DNA of 64,000 nt, taken from assembly GCA_959347315.1 (NCBI GenBank), contig OY365811.1:28394833-28458832 (forward strand), in the 5' to 3' direction. Made by a program: the position numbers and the translations under genes. Below the pieces are notes generated by a model. The model saw only the letters and a program-made list of their open reading frames with translations. It was not told where the DNA came from and did no database searches. Below are positions 1 to 11,761 of the stretch, piece by piece. This DNA is from Bimastos eiseni. Taxonomy: Eukaryota > Annelida > Clitellata > Crassiclitellata > Lumbricidae. Position 1 is the stretch's first letter, and every line of letters begins with the position of its first letter.

Positions 1-79
1 AATATGAGCCTTTGTTGAGACATTTATACTTAGTAGTAAGGAAACAGTTGTTGAGTTAGGTCACAAATGAGATAAGGAG

Positions 80-88
80 ATGATAAGC

Positions 89-134
<46 letters not shown>

Positions 135-168
135 CGATGATGATGACAATGACGATGACGACGACTAT

Positions 169-202
<34 letters not shown>

Positions 203-230
203 GCGGCGGCGGCGGCGATGGCGGCGACGG

Positions 231-271
<41 letters not shown>

Positions 272-285
272 ACCACGACCACGAC

Positions 286-317
<32 letters not shown>

Positions 318-331
318 TGATAATAATAACA
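80..331. repeat. Compound trinucleotide microsatellite (GAT/GAC/GGC)n
   Basis: A continuous three-base array that changes from GAT to GAC, to GGC/GAC, and back to GAT. It is open in several frames (poly-Asp, poly-Met/Thr, poly-Arg and poly-His on the opposite strand) only because the unit is three bases long. I see no coding signal. It lies just upstream of the retrotransposon. Confidence 0.95.
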
Positions 332-373
332 ATGTAAGTAAAGTGCATAATGATAACTATCAGTAGTAGGAGC

Positions 374-413
374 AAATAATAATAATAACAATTATAATAA
401 TAATAATAATAAC

Positions 414-451
<38 letters not shown>
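374..451. repeat. (TAA)n microsatellite, 5' flank of retrotransposon
   Basis: About 78 bases of nearly pure TAA/ATA repeat, with a few interruptions by CAA. It stops sharply at position 452, where unique sequence belonging to the non-LTR element begins. A second TAA tract lies at the 3' end of that element, so the element sits inside, or has duplicated, a TAA microsatellite. Confidence 0.95.
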
Positions 452-452
<1 letters not shown>

Positions 453-478
453 CTTGTAAGGGTCAGGGGGTTTGCGGG

Positions 479-937
479 GTGTGTTGGTTGTCTTTCAAAA
501 CCCATGCCTCAGATGGCACGATGCACCGGCACGGCCCTCGAACTGCCCCTTGTCCAGGTTCCGACCAGCCACCGGCGGACGGCCCTTTAAAGCATAATAC
601 CACAAGACAGTCGTCTTCTACCACTAGCGTGCAGATCTCTTACTCACGGGAGCTGTCGACGGACGTTGGGCCGATCGCTTCTCAGCTCTCACATCCTGCT
701 TCACCCGGTCTTCTGATTAAGAGAATCCCAAAAGCAGCAAGGCCGTCTTGTGCTGCTCTCCTGGCCGATATAATCCAAGCAATTGTAAGAGAACCAAACT
801 GCGTTGCAAAATGGTTCGATTTGCTGGCCTTCGGTGGAACTGTACTAGTGAAGCCAAGAAGAGGTGGACGAAAGCACAACATGACCAAGATGATTTTGTC
901 CGGAATGGGGACTGCAGGAACCAGACCAGTCGACTAA
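479..937 (+). pseudogene. N-terminal part of the retrotransposon polyprotein (frame 2)
   Basis: Open for 152 codons. The useful part is the second half, where RIPKAARPSCAALLADII, then a WFDLLAFG segment, then a PRRGGRKHN segment appear in order. This PKAAR / W..LL.F / P.RGG arrangement is what I know from the region before the reverse transcriptase in many invertebrate non-LTR polyproteins. The frame stops at 937 and the next conserved block (DHARYLASTVASKLEEGNF) continues in frame 3 from about 985, so a frameshift lies between roughly 860 and 985. The first 60 codons are not recognisable. This is a fossil fragment, not a gene. Confidence 0.6.
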
Positions 938-984
938 CGATGAATTGCCATCGACGTCAAGTCGTAAGCTCAAGTCCGCTAAAT

Positions 985-2050
985 GCGACCACGCCAGGTA
1001 TTTAGCCTCAACAGTTGCAAGCAAGCTGGAGGAAGGCAATTTCAAGGCAGCCATCCGTCTCATCTGCAGCGAGGATAAACCGGCGCTGGACACACCGGAA
1101 ACTCTGGCCGCGCTTAAGAAAAGCACCCGCCTGCGCCAGTGGACAGGAGAACACCGTGTGATCCAGACAGTTCGGATCGCTTCATCCCGCTTCAAGTTTC
1201 TAAAGAAGATGTCGCTAGGGCAGTCTCCTCTTTCCCTGCGGGTTCGGCTGGTGGTCCAGATGGCATAACTCCACAACACTTAAAGGATCTGATGACCTAT
1301 GGAGTAGATGACAACATCGGGCAACATCTATCTGACCTTGTCAATCTGCTCCTAAAGGGAGGTCTATCCGAAGAGGTGAATGAGGTCATCTATGGGGCAA
1401 ACCTTTTAGCCCTGAGCAAGAAGGATGGAGGCATAAGACTGATCGCCGTGGGCTACACATGGCGTCGTCTGGCGGCAAAGTGCACTAATTCGCATGCGGT
1501 AACAAGGCTGTCTCAACTGCTCGCCCCCATTCAACTTGGGGTAGGCATTCCAGGAGGCGCTGAGGCAGCTGTCCATGCGACACGTCGTTGGATAACCACA
1601 ATGCCTGAGGACAGCGTCCTAGTGAAGCTCGACTTCGCCAATGCCTTTAACACTCTGCGCAGAGATTGTCTTCTAGAAGCAGTTGCTAGAGAGATCCCAG
1701 AGCTCTACCACTTTGCTCATGCTGCCTATTCAAACCGTTCACTGTTGCGCTGTGGTTCAAACACAATTCGATCCGAAGAAGGAACGCAGCAAGGCGATCC
1801 TTTGTGACTTCTGGAATTCTGTCTTGTGCTGCAACCGATTCTGATGAAGCTTCGTTCGGATCTGCGTATCGGATATCTGGATGACCTGACATTGGGAGGT
1901 AACAAGGAAACAGTGGCCGACGACGTTCAATTAATCGAGCAGGAATCAAAGAATCTGGGATTGCTATTGAAACGCAGCAATGCGAAATCGCGTGTCACAA
2001 CACCCAGATGCCGAACAATGACCCTGCGTTCCAAGAGTTCACGAGCATAG
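985..2050 (+). pseudogene. Reverse transcriptase domain of the retrotransposon, frameshifted and with an internal stop
   Basis: Motif A is seen as KLDFANAF (1625-1645), motif B as EGTQQGDPL ending at 1804, and the catalytic motif as GYLDD with the YLDD codons at 1874-1885 followed by LTLGG. A TGA at 1805-1807 replaces the residue after GDPL. The N-terminal segment (985-1115) is in frame 3 and the fingers/palm from about 1118 are in frame 2, so one frameshift falls near 1115-1121. A second shift near 1960-2008 moves to frame 1. The segment DGITPQHLKDL is the usual fingers motif. These lesions mean the enzyme cannot be made from this copy. Confidence 0.85.
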
Positions 2051-3342
2051 CCCTCAAGGACATGACCTTGTTGGGTGCACCTCTGATTCCAGGTCCAGCT
2101 GTGAACATGGTCGTTAATTCAAAGGCTAATGACCTCGAGAGGGCAATCGGAAGATTGTCCTTGCTTTATACACATGACGCTCTGGTTCTGCTGAGAAACA
2201 GTCTAAGTGTACCGAAGCTCTTGTACAGTCTGCGCACAGCCGTCTGCGCTGATTGCCCGGGCTTGGCTCGGTTTGATCAACTGCTGAGAGAAGGACTGTC
2301 AACCATTTTAAATGTGGACCTTGACGATGACCGCTGGCTCCAGGCTTCTTTGCCGGTGAGAGATGGTGGTCTGGAAGTTCGTTGTGCATCTACGCTGGCA
2401 CTTTCTGCCTTTCTGGCTTCTGCTGCTAGTACAAGCGAACTCCAGGCATGCATCCTACCAACAGAGTCTGCTGAGGAACCATATGAACTTGCGAGTTCAG
2501 CACTCAACGCTTGGAAGACCCTGACAGATGCAGAACCACCAACAGGAGCAGCAAGTCATCGCCAGAAAGAATGGGACCTCCGATTCACAGACAAGGCATG
2601 GAAAGGTCTGCTGAATTCCAATAACAATCCATGCGACCGTGCTCGCCTGCTGGCCTCACGAGCACCTCATTCTGGAGACTGGATGCTAGCGCCCTCTGTG
2701 ACTGCCCTAGGCCTGCGCCTCTCAAACGAGGATGTACGACTGGCAGCCGGGTTGAGGCTAGGAACGACGCTCTGCGAGCCACATTTGTGTCACCAATGTC
2801 AAGAGAGCGTCGACGCAAAAGGGCTCCATGGACTAATTTGTAGAAGAGGCAGCGGAAAACATCAACGACATAGCATGTTGAACGATGTCATCTGGAGAGC
2901 TCTTGGCAGGGCGAAGATTCCAGCGCAAAAGGAAGCTCTCGGCTTGGTAAGAGAAGATGGAAAGCGACCGGACGGCGTCACGCTCATTCCTTGGACACGT
3001 GGTCGATGTCTGGCATGGGATGTGACAGTGCCCGACACCTACGCCAAGTCACATCTTGTTGACACATCTATCAGAGCTGGCGAAGCAGCCGAACGCGCAG
3101 CTAAGACGAAGAGGGCCAAGTATTCCACCATAACCAACACCCACGACTTCGTAGCCCTCTCCTTGGAATCCGGCGGCGCTTGGAGCAGTGAAGGACTGCA
3201 GTTCATCTCAGAGTTGGGTAGTCGAACGAGTGCTGCAACCCACGATCCAATGGAGACGTCATTTCTGTTCCAACGTATCTCAGTTGTTCTTCAGCGTGGG
3301 AACGCAGTCTGCCTCTTCGGGACATTGCCAACACTCCATTAG
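2008..3342 (+). pseudogene. C-terminal half of the retrotransposon polyprotein: thumb, Cys-His finger, PD...D block
   Basis: This is the longest intact frame of the element (444 codons, TAG at 3340-3342). The first half has LLGAPL and the segment SLPVRDGGLEVR, both typical of the region after the reverse transcriptase in these elements. Near 2786-2870 a C-x2-C ... H-x3-C ... H pattern (CHQC, HGLIC, KHQRH) makes a Cys-His finger. It is followed by KRPDG (2962-2976) and LAWDVTV (about 3010-3030), which fit a PD-(D/E)xK-type nuclease core, though I cannot place the catalytic Lys with confidence. The end (FQRISVVLQRGNA) is also family-typical. The ATG used is arbitrary, because the frame is entered by a frameshift. 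Confidence 0.8.
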
Positions 3343-3397
3343 CTCATCATGGGCGATAACAGCATAATGTGAAACATATATGTATAATAGTAATGAT

Positions 3398-3507
<110 letters not shown>

Positions 3508-3670
3508 AAATAGTAATAATAATAATGATAATAAATCATTCTAATCTTCATTATCATAATCATCATTATCATAATCAACATTACTTTATTATTATTATAA
3601 ATAATAATTATTATAATAACTGCTGCGCAATTATCAAAATTAGTTATTGCTGTTGTTAACTGTTGCCTAG

Positions 3671-4339
3671 GTTACGGTGTGTCTCTATGCGGTTTGACGT
3701 CAAACATCGTCATCCAGCAGCGTTTCCATCGCAACCGAGGACTCGTCTCTGGGATATCTGCGTTGGGCTTCAGCTTCGGCGGCATCATTGGTCCTCCAGT
3801 GGCCAACCTTCTGCTGCAGCACTACAACTGGCGCGGGGCCTACCTCATCATGAGCGCCATCTATGCGCATCGCATCGCCTTCACCATACTCTTCATCACT
3901 CCACCTCAGTACCTCAAAAAACGAACCAAAAAAACGGATTCGAGCCAAAAGCAGCACAATTACTGTCGAGACGTGCTAAGGTACATCCGCGATGCATTCG
4001 ACTTCAGCATCCTTAGAAAGGAGAAGGTCTACTCTCTATACATTGGCGTCATCTGCATCCATATTGTATTGATGACTGGGTACCTACAGCATTCAGTCAA
4101 TCGTGCCAACAAGACCGGCATCCCACATGAGCAGGCCTTTTGGGCGGCTACCCTGGTCGGCGTGGCCAACACAGTCACCAGGGTCATCGTTTCGTTCGTC
4201 GGGAATATGTCATGCGTCAATCGGGTTCTGCTGTTCGCATTCGGACTCTCGTTTTCCGTTGTCTCTGTTCTTGTCATGCTTCTGTCGCCGGGGCTTGTGG
4301 GAACGATGACGTCATCCATCCTGTTTGGAATCATGGCAG
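3671..4339 (+). CDS. SLC16 / monocarboxylate-transporter-like protein, large internal exon
   Basis: A 669-bp exon for a major-facilitator transporter of the SLC16 family, a plasma-membrane carrier of monocarboxylates or related solutes. After a CCTAG acceptor the phase-1 frame reads GYGVSLCGLTSNIVIQQRF, then NRGLVSGISALGFSFGG, then WRGAYLIMSA, the family pattern of an aromatic/basic segment followed by a Gly-rich helix and WRG. Hydrophobic helices equivalent to TM4-6 precede a charged loop (KKRTKKTDSSQKQ). TM7, TM8, TM9 and the start of TM10 follow. In TM8 the conserved Arg is present (codon 4180-4182), but the Asp four residues earlier, needed for proton/lactate coupling in MCT1, is Asn (4168-4170). 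This suggests a substrate or coupling unlike MCT1-4. The exon ends GCAG|GTCATT, a weak donor. TM1-3 must be upstream of the window or lost; the retrotransposon lies in that upstream intron. Confidence 0.88.
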
Positions 4340-4519
4340 GTCATTACAAGTTCATCTCAAATTGATTACGTGATTCTGATGCTATGACTCTATCTCTACT
4401 TTCCTCTCGCTAACTCATCTTCACCATCATCAAATTCTAGCGCTATAAAATAAGTGCAACGAGGTGACCCTCCAGTGGCGTGCACATTATACATTAATGA
4501 AAACATATATAACACAAAT

Positions 4520-4812
4520 GAATGCTTACATACACACATACATACACGCAAACATAAATGCAGTCATGCATAAATACATTAATACATGCGCACATATATA
4601 TAATATTATACATATATATATACACATATACATGTATGTATGTATATAAACATACGTTTTTTTATTATTCACTTCAAACAGTTGAACACAAGAATAAGAA
4701 TGCTTAATGCATACATAGTCATGCGTACATGCATACATACAAACATACATACATACATGCATACATAAATACATACATACATACATACATACATGCATAC
4801 ATACATACATAG
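4520..4812. repeat. (ATAC)n/(TA)n microsatellite
   Basis: Dispersed ATAC units become a clean ATAC tract at about 4725-4812, with a TA-rich stretch between. Open frames here (Met/Cys/Val or Tyr/Ile repeats) are artefacts of the four-base unit. Confidence 0.9.
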
Positions 4813-7060
4813 ATACTGTAACGATGCATATACACATTTCAACATACTCTGCCTTGGTTTGGCCATTCCGCCTCTTTATATACATATTCATGAGTTCAAT
4901 TGAGTATTAATTAATCAATAACTACTGCAAACTTTCCATCGTCAATTATATTGCAAAAACAGTCAAAATCAGCAAAATATTAAAATAGAATTCTAAGATA
5001 TAAATTGATTATGAATTAATCTAACTTATGACTACCTAGCCAGCCTAGATTAGCTAATAGCGCTTCTTAAGTCAGATATCTACCTCCCACGGGAATGGAG
5101 CAGATCTGCAGTGGATTTCTGTAGTGTTCATTTGGATTCTTTCTTTGTATAAATTCTGTCGATTGCTTCTTCTCGGATGATTGTTGCCTCTAGCCTCTTC
5201 ACCTCAAATGCTTCTGTGCCGTCCTCCACTCACACTCGTCACGTCCGAATGATGAATCGGACTTATTGTGATACTTGCGTAACCTCGATTCCGTTGACAA
5301 GTATGTCAGAAGAGACACACTATAGATGCTGATATTAATCTCTCAGTCCATCTATATTAACGTGAAAAGAGTTTTGCATTCCACCGCTCATGACCGATAG
5401 TTCGAGAACGAAAATAACTCCTGATTACACACGGAGAATACGTCCATCATTACTCGACGATCACAGTACTGTTCGCCACTACACCATTCGCACCCCTCAG
5501 CAGTTCTAGACGAATCAGGGTCAAATAACTGTCCGAACTCCTAAAACTTCTTTGAGAGTTCGCAACTTGAGAATTACGTGTTGACTTTTTTCTAGGCATC
5601 AGCAATACTGAACATTTTATTGCAAACTCACGCAGCCCGGATGACACATTTCCGCCGTACAGTCCCCAGCAGACGACCGATGGCCAAAATCAGACCTTTT
5701 AACATTGTCTCCTGAATGTCAAATTGCCAACGACCAGTTCTCCCCAACAACACTGTTACTAAGGGCTCTAATTTAATCTTATAGCGCCTTTACATTATAT
5801 TTATAGGCTGGCATTAATTAACTCTGAATTAATTTAAACTAATTAACATTGACTGCATATTATAATGTTAATAATACATAAGAAATGTGGGTTTTAATAG
5901 GAACATCGCTACAGATACATACATACATTTGGTAGACCATTGACTGACGCCTCATATATTCTACACCGGCGCTTTAGAAGTAACTTGCTAGAATAATCTT
6001 TAAAAAATCATATTATAGCGTGCTTTGTGTAGCGTGCTTCATATCTCACAATTATTGCTCCAAATAAATTCAATTTGTTCAAATCAATGTTTTACCTACC
6101 TCTTTGTTTTCTCGCTAGCTACGGAAACATTATAACCTATCTAAGAATTGCTATGCAAAACATTTGCTTGTCACCCATTTTATGCACTGATTAATTTAAC
6201 GACCCACAATTGCTGATGGATGCATTGGCTCTATTGTAGGTTGTACGGGTACAATTGCTACGGTCGTCACGGTTGACTTGATCGGAGTTGAACTTTTGAC
6301 CCGATGTCTCGCGATTCAGTCGTTTATTATAGCCTTCTTCCGATTGATTGCTTCGCCCTTCATAGGTAAAATGATTATGCACTAGGCCTATATTAGGTTT
6401 ATCTGCTTTGCGCAATATATTATTTAACATTGAATGAGTTAAGTGACTGAGCGAGTGAGTGACTGATTGACTGACTGACTTACTTACTGAGCGGTTGATT
6501 GATTTACTGACTCACTGACTGATTGATTGACACGACTGACTAATTGACTAACTGAGTGATTGAATATGTCATTCTTGGTTCTTATCAATTTCTAAGTTGG
6601 TCTTGTCGGATTTAATCTTTGATCTTCTCATATGCTACACGAATATCGTCCATTGTAATTTTTTGACTGCCCGAAACGCACTCTCCAATCTGCTAGAACA
6701 TAGCACCATATGATGAAGCTCAACTATTCAACTCTACTCACCAGCTCTTAATTCTCACGTCCTCCGGCTGCACCTCATCTGCCAACTACAGATCATATTA
6801 AAGGAGAGTGCAACTACCCCAGTTTCAGGCATAGTCGTCCTACAAATACCTCCAAACTAGTGCACCTATAGTATACACGTACATTAATACCATGATATAT
6901 TGCAATGTTCTTGGTTCATATGTAGATTCGAATATATTTGAAGCGATTCCTTTATCTGAATCCATCTGAAATACCCTTCTTAATCCATTCGATCCACTGT
7001 CTTTCAGCTTTCCCTCCTACTAGAGACCCCTTCTAAGCAGCTGCTCTTCGTCCTCGTCCT

Positions 7061-7170
7061 GCTTGATCTCTCTCTCTTTAGAGAACCCTCTGATGCTATG
7101 CAGCGATCGTGAATAAACTGAAGCCCTCCTATTAGCTGAGAGTAGCACTCTAGAAACTTGGAGTTTACGT
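7061..7170 (+). repeat. Degenerate dispersed repeat, copy upstream of SLC16 last exon
   Basis: Shares an ordered set of blocks with 7578-7705: TGATCTCTCT, then CCCTCTGATGC, then a GCAGCG segment, then an AG-rich CTCTAGAAACT/GTTTTAGAACT segment, then TTTACG/TGTACG. Identity looks like about 70 percent by eye. The family is unknown. Confidence 0.5.
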
Positions 7171-7256
7171 TTACGATCCATGGATAGGCATAGTTAGAAG
7201 TGATGGGAATGCTTTGGTCTGACCCATAATTCTAATTATTTCGTTTCTTCCCATAG

Positions 7257-7477
7257 GTTGGATCTACGACGTGACCAAGAACTACGACGTGGCATTCGCT
7301 GTTCTTGGCTGTTTGGGTTTCGTCGCTTCTTTAATGATGGTCCTCGTCTACGTTCTTCAGAAGAGACAGAAGAAAGAACGCAACAAAACCGAGCCACCAG
7401 AACAACACCAACAACAACAACATGAACTTCCGTTGGCCGTGGTGGTTGCCAGCACACAGGACTTGTCACACTGCTAA
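7257..7477 (+). CDS. SLC16 / monocarboxylate-transporter-like protein, terminal exon
   Basis: The acceptor TTTCTTCCCATAG joins in phase 1 and gives G then WIYDVTKNYDVAFAVLGC, the signature of the end of TM11 and TM12 in SLC16 carriers. A hydrophobic helix (FAVLGCLGFVASLMMVLVYV) follows. The cytoplasmic tail is KRQKKERNK, then a Gln-rich stretch (EQHQQQQHE), then ELPLAVVVAS, ending ...DLSHC with TAA at 7475-7477. The phase matches the end of the exon at 3671-4339, so the two can be spliced in frame, but a direct join would lack most of TM11. A polyadenylation signal follows 47 bases after the stop. Confidence 0.85.
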
Positions 7478-7523
7478 GCACAATCAGCATGTGAATGCCA
7501 ACCAATGGCAGCTGTCACGTCTT

Positions 7524-7529
7524 AATAAA
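7524..7529 (+). promoter_or_regulatory. AATAAA polyadenylation signal of the SLC16 gene
   Basis: Canonical hexamer 47 bases after the stop codon, followed within 30 bases by a GT-rich segment (CACCTGTCAGTTTGGTC). It gives a very short 3' UTR. Confidence 0.75.
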
Positions 7530-7577
7530 GTGACACCTGTCAGTTTGGTCTTCAGCTTAATTTCCAATGTAGTCTAA

Positions 7578-7705
7578 TCTGATCTCTCTGGCATCCGGAC
7601 TCGGATCACCATTGGGCAACCCCTCTGATGCGACGCAGCGCTGGTAAATATGCTGATATACTGCGCTCAGCCTTAGAGCAGCGTTTTAGAACTGAGTTGA
7701 CTGTA
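7578..7705 (+). repeat. Degenerate dispersed repeat, copy downstream of SLC16 last exon
   Basis: Partner of 7061-7170, in the same orientation, about 520 bases further on. The terminal exon lies between the two copies. Confidence 0.5.
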
Positions 7706-10360
7706 CGATAAAGATTGCACTTTCAATCGACCATTCCTTAGTCAACGATAGCAGTGGGACTGAATAACAATTAAGTTCATCATTATTTATTTTCCATTAG
7801 GCCCTCTACATGTGTACGTAGGTGGTATATGTGCTTGCGTCGTATTTATATTTGATATTGCTTGATATTGCTTACTGGATGTTAATTTAGACAGTGTTCA
7901 GAGCTTCCTAAAAGCGCTTAATGCATGTTTTAGTCTACATCCATTTCCTGACAGCTTTATTTTTTAACTTATTCATTAGGATTCTTATATAAACTAAAAT
8001 GTCAGAGATACTTATAAGTATTGTTATATAAGTTATATTAATGTGTTTCTTCCTAAATAAATTATGGTCTGTCATATTTTTATAAGGGAATGCAGTTGAA
8101 ATATCTAAATCAACTTTCTTATAGACTCGATAATCAAACGAGGAACTCCAAACTGAAACGAAGTGAACTGGATGCACAAACTTATTCAGGTGTCAAGTAT
8201 TTGTCCTCCAGTGAGCGAATAATTTGTTTGCATGATAATATTGCACACTATGCGCCTTCACATAGGCCAACCCATCTTTGCATCATAGAGGAAGTGAGCT
8301 ATATTATACTACATACTAATATGTAGGCCTAATCAAAATCAACGTAGGCACATGTGAAGTTTCCTTCTAAAACAATTGCCAAACGCCCACTTTCTCACCA
8401 AGACTAGAATACCCTTGTATTAATCGCCTTTGACAAGACGCCGTAAAATATTCTGATAGAATAATTGATACTGGTTAATTGTTCCTCCAGGAACAGAAGA
8501 TTTTGACCTAAGATGAAGGCCAAGTGCACTCAGGTAAATCACTTGGTCCACATTATTAGGACAGTCAGCAACAACAGGTATAGATGTTTGTCTAAATTTA
8601 TAATTTCATCATCTTTCTCTCACTTCAAATTCTATCTTTTCTCTCAGGGTCGCTAGCACTGAGAGCATGTCTAAGATGCTCATGATGAGAGAAGCGCTCC
8701 ATAAATGGTCAAATACAACACAATAACTAAAATACAGTTGTTCCGGTTCATTGAATTCCTCTTACGGGTATTTAGATATTAATCGTTGAATAAACTGTCA
8801 GTTGATAAATTGTGTCTTACCCAACCCCTATGCACCGTTCAGTCGATGGAGGAGGAGGACTTTGATCCGACATTTGCCTAACGATGGTTTCCTATAGGTT
8901 ACTTGACGGTAAACGTCTGCAATAGGTCTACGCTTTTATTTCAGATGCGTTGGCCTATGTTAAGTATCATTTTCTCCTGGCTTTCGGTAGATGACGTTCT
9001 CTGCTCTCACATTTGGTGCTCAGGATAATTCGTTCGTTGGAGTTTGGCGCTATTTACATTCGATTGAAGAGGCATTCCAAATAATGACTAATTCAGTCGC
9101 CAAATTGATAAACAGATTGGTAAAAAATGATCTGAATGAATTACAATAACATAATTACCTCTAATAATCATCATGGTCAGTTCCGGATTTCGCAGCATGC
9201 TTGTTGAAAATGCAGATAAAAACATGATTTTTCTGCTTAGAGGTGAATCTATTTTGAGATATATTGACATCACCCAATCAAACGAGGTGATAAAAAAACT
9301 AGATAACTGAAGCGTAGCATAGGCCTACCTGCGTCGTATATGGCCATTGGTAAGATAGATTATGACAAAATGTATTGGACCATAAACATACTTTTTCACC
9401 AGATTATTTTAATAATTCAATAGGCCTAAGTTTGGTGCGTTGATGCAAGCAAATGATGCCAAGAAGTTGTTTGAAAATCTGGTTAACTGAACTTGAATTT
9501 ATTGAATCCTTATATTCGGGTTCTGCGGTCACGTCAAAATTCGAAATAATGGAACATCGATAATTATTTAGCATGCATCTGTTGGAAAGTTTGATATATT
9601 CATGAAAGAGACGGATGAGTGTTGGATGCTTTCAGACTATAAGCAATCAAGCGGCAGTAAGTAATGTGCCCACGTACATGTGTATAAGTTACGGTCGGGC
9701 CGTACATCATATCTTTAGATCTATGTGACGTACGTATGGCACGCGTATACGTTATTATGCCCTACGCTTGCGTAAATTAAATCAGTTCATGACGAAAATG
9801 AAGTACATGAAATTATGCACAATAAAAGTCAACAAAATCGGAACAACTGACCTAATAGTAGACTGCTTTAGGCTTGAACTATCATGGCTAGCCAGTCATT
9901 TTCAGCCAGTCATATGATGCCTGCTGGTCAAGCAACAGAGGATTTATTTAGTCGTTTGCAACACTTCTATGCAAGTGCAACTGCGATGCCAGATCGCAGC
10001 GCTACTCTAAATAACAAATGACGCACGTTAGTTCTGATAGAAAATTGTATTTTTAACGTAGGCGTAATGTACACATCCGTTATTCTTTTCGATAACGGTA
10101 TGCGTACGTTATTTCGGTAAGTAACGTGTGGTCGCACTCTAGCAATATGTCATGTCGCTCTTAATAATGTGCGAGAGAATAACAGCGTAAATCAGCTATT
10201 GTTGCAAAAGTGTCACATTGGCAGATGAGAATAATCACATATCAGATAGCCTAATTATTTGTTTAGAGCTTTCCAAATTAAATACGAGATTTACCTATGT
10301 CGTTTTAGCATCTCAAATGCATTGGGCCCTTGAAGTCTGATTGAATATGCAGAAGCACGG

Positions 10361-10394
<34 letters not shown>

Positions 10395-11660
10395 GAGAGA
10401 CAGAGAGAGGAGAGGCAGAGAGAGGCAGAGAGAGACACGGAGAGACAGAGACAGAATGACTTTTCACTTTGTTGCTGATGACAGCACTATCAGATCTCTG
10501 GAAATATGCAGACTATAGCTTTCCATGGCACTAGTGGCTTGGTCAGGCTCGGATCTAAGCGTAGGAGAAGTAGGCGACGGCCTACGGCGGCAAATTTCGC
10601 TATTTTTTTTATTGAATTCAATTATATAAATATGGATAGCGTATGAAAATAATATTTTCTTCGACCACAATATTCGAAATTATTTTCAAATATAAATATT
10701 TCATTCAATGAAATATATTTTCTCTTTTCAATAGATTATTATAGTTCATCTGCTTCTTCTCCTTTAACATGCTCAACAAAAATCTTTATATTCGATTTCG
10801 ATTCACTTTTCATCAATTAAGTTCAGCTTCCGGTTATGAACGTATTGTCTATCGATATCAGTTAAAAACTTACAGTTTTAAATTGAATTGAAATAGGATG
10901 TTTAATTAAAATTAATTCCCTTAAATGCGAAAAACACCATAACCAATGGCGGATGGTAGATGAATAAAGAGGCAGTGATCGTCTTGGTCAGATTATTAAA
11001 AAAATTAAGGCTCGGACGTGAATCATGTGCGGCCACTCAAAAAGACGCAATCCTGAAGTTCATTAGGCGTCCGGCATCTGATGAGACGCGTGGTGCACAT
11101 AATATTCACAGTGAAGACTCCTCATCCGGTTCCGAGAAAGTGAATACAGCGACAACAAGGGCCAAGATGACAATGATGAAAGACAACTTAGCGTTAATGT
11201 CATTGGCAGTGTCGATGGTCCGAGTGATATATATATATACATTTATATATTGTACAAAATATTTTAATATTGTCCAAAATTTCAATGTACACTGCTTAGT
11301 ATATTTAGCATGTTAATATTGCTCAGAACCTCATCATGTCTTGTTCGTATTAATTTTTTGTTTGTGTGAGGCGGGACGGAGCGGGCGGCGACATTACATC
11401 CCTCTACTTACGAAAAATCCATAGAACCTGACCTTGGCTGCCATTAGATCTACACGTAAATGTCACTCTTGCTAGATAAATTATACTATTCCCATTCATA
11501 GTAGTATGACTATGTTGTTTTCACCACCAATTATGACTAAATTGGTTTGTTGTCGTCTGCGTTTATGCATCGTCTATCACAGCTGTAGTCAATCCCATAT
11601 GGTTGAAGGGTTGACCACTTGATCATGTATTATTATTAATTATAGAATTAAATAGAATTA
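7706..11660. other. AT-rich stretch without recognisable genes
   Basis: I see no exon, RNA gene or intact mobile element. The frames at 8090-8326, 9088-9273 and 10960-11316 have no recognisable motif and no splice or codon support. A GA/CAGA microsatellite lies at 10356-10457. The segment at 9660-10150 is rich in ACGT-containing palindromic words but shows no clear terminal repeats. Confidence 0.6.
10356..10457. repeat. (GA)n/(CAGA)n microsatellite
   Basis: GAGA passes into CAGACAGA and GAGGCAGAGA units over about 100 bases. Confidence 0.9.
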
Positions 11661-11663
11661 TAT

Positions 11664-11751
11664 GTGGGGCGCAATCGTCGGGGCGCGTTTGTCGGGGCGC
11701 ATTTGACGGGGCGCATTTGTCGGGGCGCCTTTGTCCGGGGCGCTTTTGACG
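11664..11751 (+). repeat. 14-bp GC-rich minisatellite, about six copies
   Basis: The unit is GTCGGGGCGCATTT, with variants at the A/G/C position and GTC/GAC starts. It is CpG-rich in an otherwise AT-rich region. The last unit decays into GACGGTGTACCCTT, directly joined to a SINE-like tail. Confidence 0.9.
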
Positions 11752-11761
11752 GTGTACCCTT

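Larger units (their letters stand above)
4340..7256 (+). other. SLC16 intron(s); a connecting exon is expected here but not found
   Basis: AT-rich, with no open frame I recognise. It holds an ATAC microsatellite (4520-4812), degenerate GACT/GATT repeats (about 6440-6550) and scattered single-copy sequence. Family members have about 45 residues between the last residues of the upstream exon (SSILFGIMA) and the first of the terminal exon (GWIYD), covering the rest of TM10 and TM11. No phase-1 to phase-1 segment coding for that was apparent on reading. Confidence 0.6.

Noticed and set aside
56..391. Long frames of poly-Arg/His, poly-Val/Ile and poly-Met/Thr
   Set aside because: They are readings of a trinucleotide microsatellite on both strands, with no flanking coding sequence.
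10960..11316. 118-codon plus-strand frame starting MNKEAVIVLVRLLKKLRLG
   Set aside because: The end runs into a TA repeat; no domain and no transcript signals near it.
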